Source of the DNA: an uncultured Chloroflexota bacterium
GTDB taxonomy: Bacteria > Chloroflexota > Dehalococcoidia > SM23-28-2 > RBG-16-64-32
Length of the DNA: 10,153 bases
Direction of reading: 5' to 3'
Assembly: GCA_913056415.1 (NCBI GenBank)
Contig: CAJXNA010000054.1
Span: 1-10,153 of the forward strand
The position numbers were made by a program, and so were the translations under genes. Under the pieces are notes generated by a model. That model was given only the letters and a program-made list of their open reading frames with translations, was not told where the DNA came from and made no database searches. Shown here piece after piece: positions 7,705 to 10,153 of this stretch (its first letter is position 1; each line of letters begins with the position of its first letter).

Positions 7705-7734
7705 AGTTTAATCCTAGTTTGCGCTAAACTGCAA
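7705..7734 (-). promoter_or_regulatory. Weak candidate promoter for the minus-strand gene run
   Basis: On the minus strand TTGCAG (7734-7729) and TAAACT (7710-7705) are separated by 18 bases and lie in an AT-rich island about 60 bases before the lyase start. Each box matches four of six consensus bases. The 15-base inverted repeat at 7716-7730 falls in the spacer, which is a usual place for a repressor site. Confidence 0.3.
7716..7730. promoter_or_regulatory. Inverted repeat, candidate operator in the divergent region
   Basis: AGTTT and AAACT flank the centre GCGCT, giving a nearly symmetric 15-base site. It stands in a short AT-rich patch between the two divergent operons. Its place fits an operator bound by a dimeric regulator controlling the lyase run, the malyl-CoA lyase genes or both. 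No regulator gene is visible in the window. Confidence 0.35.
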
Positions 7735-7779
7735 GTTAATCTATAGACGCTAGGCCCGCGCGCGCTCCGCATCCATTGC

Positions 7780-7809
7780 TTGACCCTATATCCCAGCGGC
7801 GGCTATAAT
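7780..7809 (+). promoter_or_regulatory. Sigma-70-type promoter of the malyl-CoA lyase operon
   Basis: TTGACC at 7780-7785 matches five of six -35 bases, and TATAAT at 7804-7809 is a perfect -10 box. The spacer is 18 bases. Transcription would start near 7816, some 190 bases before the ATG at 8009. It is the best promoter-like sequence in the window. Confidence 0.65.
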
Positions 7810-7815
7810 CGCCCG

Positions 7816-7990
7816 CGCAGCCCCAGTAAAGAGGCCTGTGTTCGAGAGGGCCTGCTACGATGGGTTGACCTCCCGGTACATGACTTCGTGGGAACCGGCC
7901 CTGGGCACGAGACGGATCGCATGGCGCTCCTCAGGAGCCAATCAGATGCTGACGGAGAAGCGCGTCACGCGGTGACCGCGACCTAGTTCA
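7816..7990 (+). promoter_or_regulatory. Structured 5' leader of the malyl-CoA lyase mRNA
   Basis: This long untranslated stretch lies between the predicted transcription start and the ribosome site. GCTCC/GGAGC closes a TCA loop at 7926-7938. GTCAC/GTGAC with a GCG loop, extended by GCG/CGC past one bulged C, forms a second hairpin at 7960-7979, just before the ribosome site. Other short complementary pairs (AGGGCC with GGCCCT) could enclose the first half. I recognise no known riboswitch class and see no T-run terminator. A 31-codon frame (7880-7975) exists but lacks a ribosome site. Together with the two promoters this accounts for the 359 bases without a gene at 7650-8008. Confidence 0.35.
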
Positions 7991-7997
7991 AAGGAGG
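7990..7997 (+). promoter_or_regulatory. Strong ribosome binding site of the malyl-CoA lyase gene
   Basis: AAAGGAGG is a full Shine-Dalgarno match, 11 bases before ATG 8009. It decides that start over later in-frame ATGs and suggests high translation. Confidence 0.75.
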
Positions 7998-8008
7998 AGC
8001 TATTCGAC

Positions 8009-9058
8009 ATGCGAAACCCCAGGGCGTTCCTCGCGCCGCTGGCGGTCGGTGCGCCGACACCGCCGAGCGAGCTTCCCGCGCGGCCCTCTCGAATGATCCA
8101 CTTCTTTCCCCCGCAGAATGAGAGGGTGCGTACGAAGATCCCGCAGATCATCCCTCAGGTCGATGTGCTGCTTGGCAACCTTGAAGACGGGATCCCAGCA
8201 GAAGACAAAGAAACGGCGCGCGAGGGCCTTATCGAAGTCGCACTGAACAACAAGTTCGGTAGCACGTCGCTGTGGACGCGCATCAACAGCCTGGACAGCC
8301 CTTGGGTCCTCGACGATCTCCTGGCCGTCATCCCAAAGATCGGCAACAAGCTAGAGGTGGTCATGGTCCCTAAGGTGGAAGGGCCGTGGGATATCCACTA
8401 CCTTGACCGCCTGCTTGCACAGCTAGAGGCAAAGCACGGAATAAAGAAATCCCTTCTGATTCACGCCATCCTCGAAACCGCGTTAGGAGTCTCCAATGTG
8501 GAGGAGATCGCCGCCGCGAGCCCCCGGATGCAGGGCATCAGCCTTGGGCCGGCAGATCTGGCTGCTTCGAGGCGGATGAAGACGACGAGAGTCGGTGGCG
8601 GCCATCCAGCGTATCAGGTGATCGCCGATCCCGATCCGGAGAACCCCGACGCACAGCGACTATTGGCACAGCAAGATCCCTGGCACTACACGCTGGGTCG
8701 CATGGTCGACGCCTGCAACTCAGCAGGTATTCTGCCGTTCTACGGCCCTTTCGGCGCCATCGAAGACCCGCTGGCCTGCCAGCATCAGTTCAGGTCCGCT
8801 TTCTTGATGGGCTGCGTCGGCGCCTGGACACTACACCCGAGCCAGATCGACATCGCCAGGCGCGAATTCAGCCCCCCAGTCGAGGAAGTTAAGACTGCGA
8901 AGCGTATCATCGAAGCCATGGGCGATGGAACCGGCACGGTGATGCTCGACGGGAGAATGCAGGACGATGCTACGTTCAAGCAGGCGCAGGTCATGGTGCA
9001 GACGGCGAGGATGATCGCCGAGCGCGATCCGGAGTACGCTGAGCTCTACGGTCTGTGA
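8009..9058 (+). CDS. mcl: L-malyl-CoA / beta-methylmalyl-CoA lyase (Mcl)
   Basis: Reversibly cleaves L-malyl-CoA to acetyl-CoA and glyoxylate, and beta-methylmalyl-CoA to propionyl-CoA and glyoxylate; in Chloroflexus the same enzyme also splits citramalyl-CoA in the 3-hydroxypropionate bicycle. The 349 residues match the Chloroflexus enzyme in length and character. HFFPP (31-35), GNLEDGIP (56-63) and KVEGPWDIH (122-130) are family signatures. Arg91 in LWTRINS binds substrate. Glu156 in HAILETALG and Asp183 in GPADLAASR are the expected Mg2+ ligands. KTTRVGGGHP (191-200), FYGPFG (244-249) and TLHPSQIDIA (274-283) are Mcl-specific compared with short CitE-like proteins. Its own promoter and strong ribosome site precede it, and a CoA-ligase-like gene follows after 17 bases, so the pair is probably one operon. 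Which substrate matters in the cell cannot be read from the sequence. Confidence 0.92.
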   Translation: MRNPRAFLAPLAVGAPTPPSELPARPSRMIHFFPPQNERVRTKIPQIIPQVDVLLGNLEDGIPAEDKETAREGLIEVALNNKFGSTSLWTRINSLDSPWVLDDLLAVIPKIGNKLEVVMVPKVEGPWDIHYLDRLLAQLEAKHGIKKSLLIHAILETALGVSNVEEIAAASPRMQGISLGPADLAASRRMKTTRVGGGHPAYQVIADPDPENPDAQRLLAQQDPWHYTLGRMVDACNSAGILPFYGPFGAIEDPLACQHQFRSAFLMGCVGAWTLHPSQIDIARREFSPPVEEVKTAKRIIEAMGDGTGTVMLDGRMQDDATFKQAQVMVQTARMIAERDPEYAELYGL

Positions 9059-9075
9059 TGAAGCGGGCCTAAGCC

Positions 9076-10153
9076 ATGCGCTTCTATGAGTTCGAGGCCA
9101 AGAAGCTTCTCGCCAAGCACGGCGTACGCCTGCCGGAAGGCGGCACCGCCGAGACTCCAGAGGAGGCCGGGAAGCTCGCCGCCGAGGTCGGCGGGCCCGT
9201 GGTCCTCAAGTCGCAGGTGCTCACTGGGGGCCGCATGAAGGCCGGCGGCGTCAAGTTCGCCGATACGCCGGAGGAGGCGCAGCGGGAGGCCGCCGCCATC
9301 CTCGACCTGGAGATCCGCGGGCAGCGTCCGCGCGGCGTCCTCGTGGAGGCGAAGGCCGCCGTCGTGAAGGAGTACTACGCCGCCGTCACCTACGACGCGC
9401 TGGCCAAGCTGCCGGTGATGATCTTCAGCGATATGGGCGGCATCGACATCGAGCAGGTGGCCGAGGAGCACCCGGAGCACGTGGCCAAGGCCAACTTCTC
9501 CTCACTCCTCCCCTTCTCCGACTTCAAGGCGAAGGAGATGATCGCCTCTCTAGGCATCGGCGGCGGAGAGCTCGTCCGTCTTACGGACGTCATGAGCCGT
9601 CTGGCGCGGGTGTTCAGCCAGTACGGCTTGACCCTGGCCGAGATCAACCCCCTCGCGCAGCTTGAGGACGGCTCGTTCGTGGCGCTGGACTGCCACATCG
9701 ATATGGAGGAGGAGGCGCGCGACCGTCAGACGGCGATCCTCGAGGAGCTGGGCGTCGGCCGTGAGGAGACGCGCCAGGCGCGGCCGCCCACCGACTTTGA
9801 GATCAAGGGGGCAGAGGTAGACGCGCAGGACCACCGCGGTGTGGCGGGCCGGGTTGTGGAGTTCGACGGAAACCTGGGGCTGGTTATCGGCGCCGGCGGC
9901 GGCAGCCTCACCATCTTCGACGCCATACGCAAGCACGGCGGCCGGCCCGCAAACTACTGCGAGATCGGCGGCAATCCCAGCGTCAACAAGGCGAAGGAGC
10001 TCACGAAGCTCATCCTCAGCAAACCGGGCGTGGAGAAGATCGCCGTCATCATGAACGTGGTCAGCAACACGCGTGTGGACATCGTCGCCCGCGGCGTCAT
10101 CAAGGGCGTAGTGGAGTCCGGCTTCGACCCGGCGGAGAAGATCGCCATCTTCC
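9076..10153 (+). CDS. Succinyl-CoA synthetase beta-like ATP-grasp CoA ligase (3' end missing); malate-CoA ligase candidate
   Basis: The first 359 residues of an ADP-forming acid-CoA ligase beta subunit; the gene leaves the window in frame, probably 20-40 residues before its end. The ATP-grasp half begins FYEFEAKKLLAKHGV. Lys45 in VVLKSQVLTGGRMKAGGVK (42-60) is the nucleotide-binding Lys. LAEINPLA at 187-194 (Glu189, Asn190) and Asp205 in VALDCH bind Mg2+. The CoA-ligase domain follows: GAGGGS (272-277), HGGRPANYCEIGGNPS (287-302) and IMNVVSNTRVD (325-335). Classical SucC reads LDVGGGA and NIFGGI at the last two places, so this is a divergent branch. The alpha subunit with the phosphohistidine should lie just beyond the window. 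Placed 17 bases after mcl, it could make malyl-CoA from malate like the serine-cycle MtkA, or simply be a succinyl-CoA synthetase. The ribosome site is weak. Confidence 0.85.
   Translation, partial: MRFYEFEAKKLLAKHGVRLPEGGTAETPEEAGKLAAEVGGPVVLKSQVLTGGRMKAGGVKFADTPEEAQREAAAILDLEIRGQRPRGVLVEAKAAVVKEYYAAVTYDALAKLPVMIFSDMGGIDIEQVAEEHPEHVAKANFSSLLPFSDFKAKEMIASLGIGGGELVRLTDVMSRLARVFSQYGLTLAEINPLAQLEDGSFVALDCHIDMEEEARDRQTAILEELGVGREETRQARPPTDFEIKGAEVDAQDHRGVAGRVVEFDGNLGLVIGAGGGSLTIFDAIRKHGGRPANYCEIGGNPSVNKAKELTKLILSKPGVEKIAVIMNVVSNTRVDIVARGVIKGVVESGFDPAEKIAIF

Noticed and set aside
7650..7772. N-terminal extension of the CitE-like lyase frame up to 7772
   Set aside because: The family begins at RSILFVP just after ATG 7649; the upstream part contains the AT-rich control region.
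7780..7986. 68-codon and 31-codon frames in the mcl leader
   Set aside because: Neither has a ribosome site; the first would start inside the promoter. A leader peptide cannot be excluded but is not supported.

Overview
The window is GC-rich bacterial DNA packed with genes. It most resembles a chromosome segment of a Chloroflexota-type organism. The main clue is the gene at 8009-9058, which reads as a close relative of the Chloroflexus malyl-CoA/beta-methylmalyl-CoA lyase of the 3-hydroxypropionate bicycle. A methylmalonyl-CoA mutase split into separate subunits also fits. This placement is an inference from protein character, not from a database search. I see no rRNA, tRNA, CRISPR array, insertion sequence or phage gene.

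Left part (1-2464): an AlkA-type DNA glycosylase on the minus strand (181-819), with a possible leaderless promoter. It is divergent from a small protein of unknown function with an acidic, probably disordered tail (961-1341). A six-helix membrane protein of unknown function (1465-2199) follows and converges, with a 4-base gap, on a small three-helix membrane protein (2204-2464) at the end of the large minus-strand gene run.

Middle part (2503-7649, minus strand, transcribed right to left): a CitE-like beta-hydroxyacyl-CoA lyase, an acyl-CoA dehydrogenase, a MaoC-fold hydratase, the large subunit of methylmalonyl-CoA mutase and a FabG/PhaB-type reductase. The first three are separated by 2-3 bases and look translationally coupled. 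A perfect 20-base palindrome lies before the mutase and a smaller hairpin before the reductase. The lyase-dehydrogenase-hydratase trio has the same make-up as the Mycobacterium tuberculosis Rv2498c-Rv2500c cluster for leucine and itaconate-type acyl-CoA breakdown. The mutase would connect propionyl-CoA products to succinyl-CoA.

Right part (7650-10153): a 359-base divergent control region holds a good sigma-70-type promoter (TTGACC, 18 bases, TATAAT), a 15-base inverted repeat that may be an operator, and a leader of about 190 nt with predicted hairpins. It drives the malyl-CoA lyase gene, followed 17 bases later by a succinyl-CoA-synthetase-beta-like ATP-grasp ligase that runs off the window. 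A ligase next to a malyl-CoA lyase suggests malate -> malyl-CoA -> acetyl-CoA + glyoxylate, or the reverse carbon-carbon bond formation. The two transcription units therefore bring together two different CitE-superfamily lyases and the enzymes of C4-C6 branched and dicarboxylic acyl-CoA metabolism around one control region. This arrangement is the most interesting thing here. The individual enzyme families are known; the precise pathway is a hypothesis.
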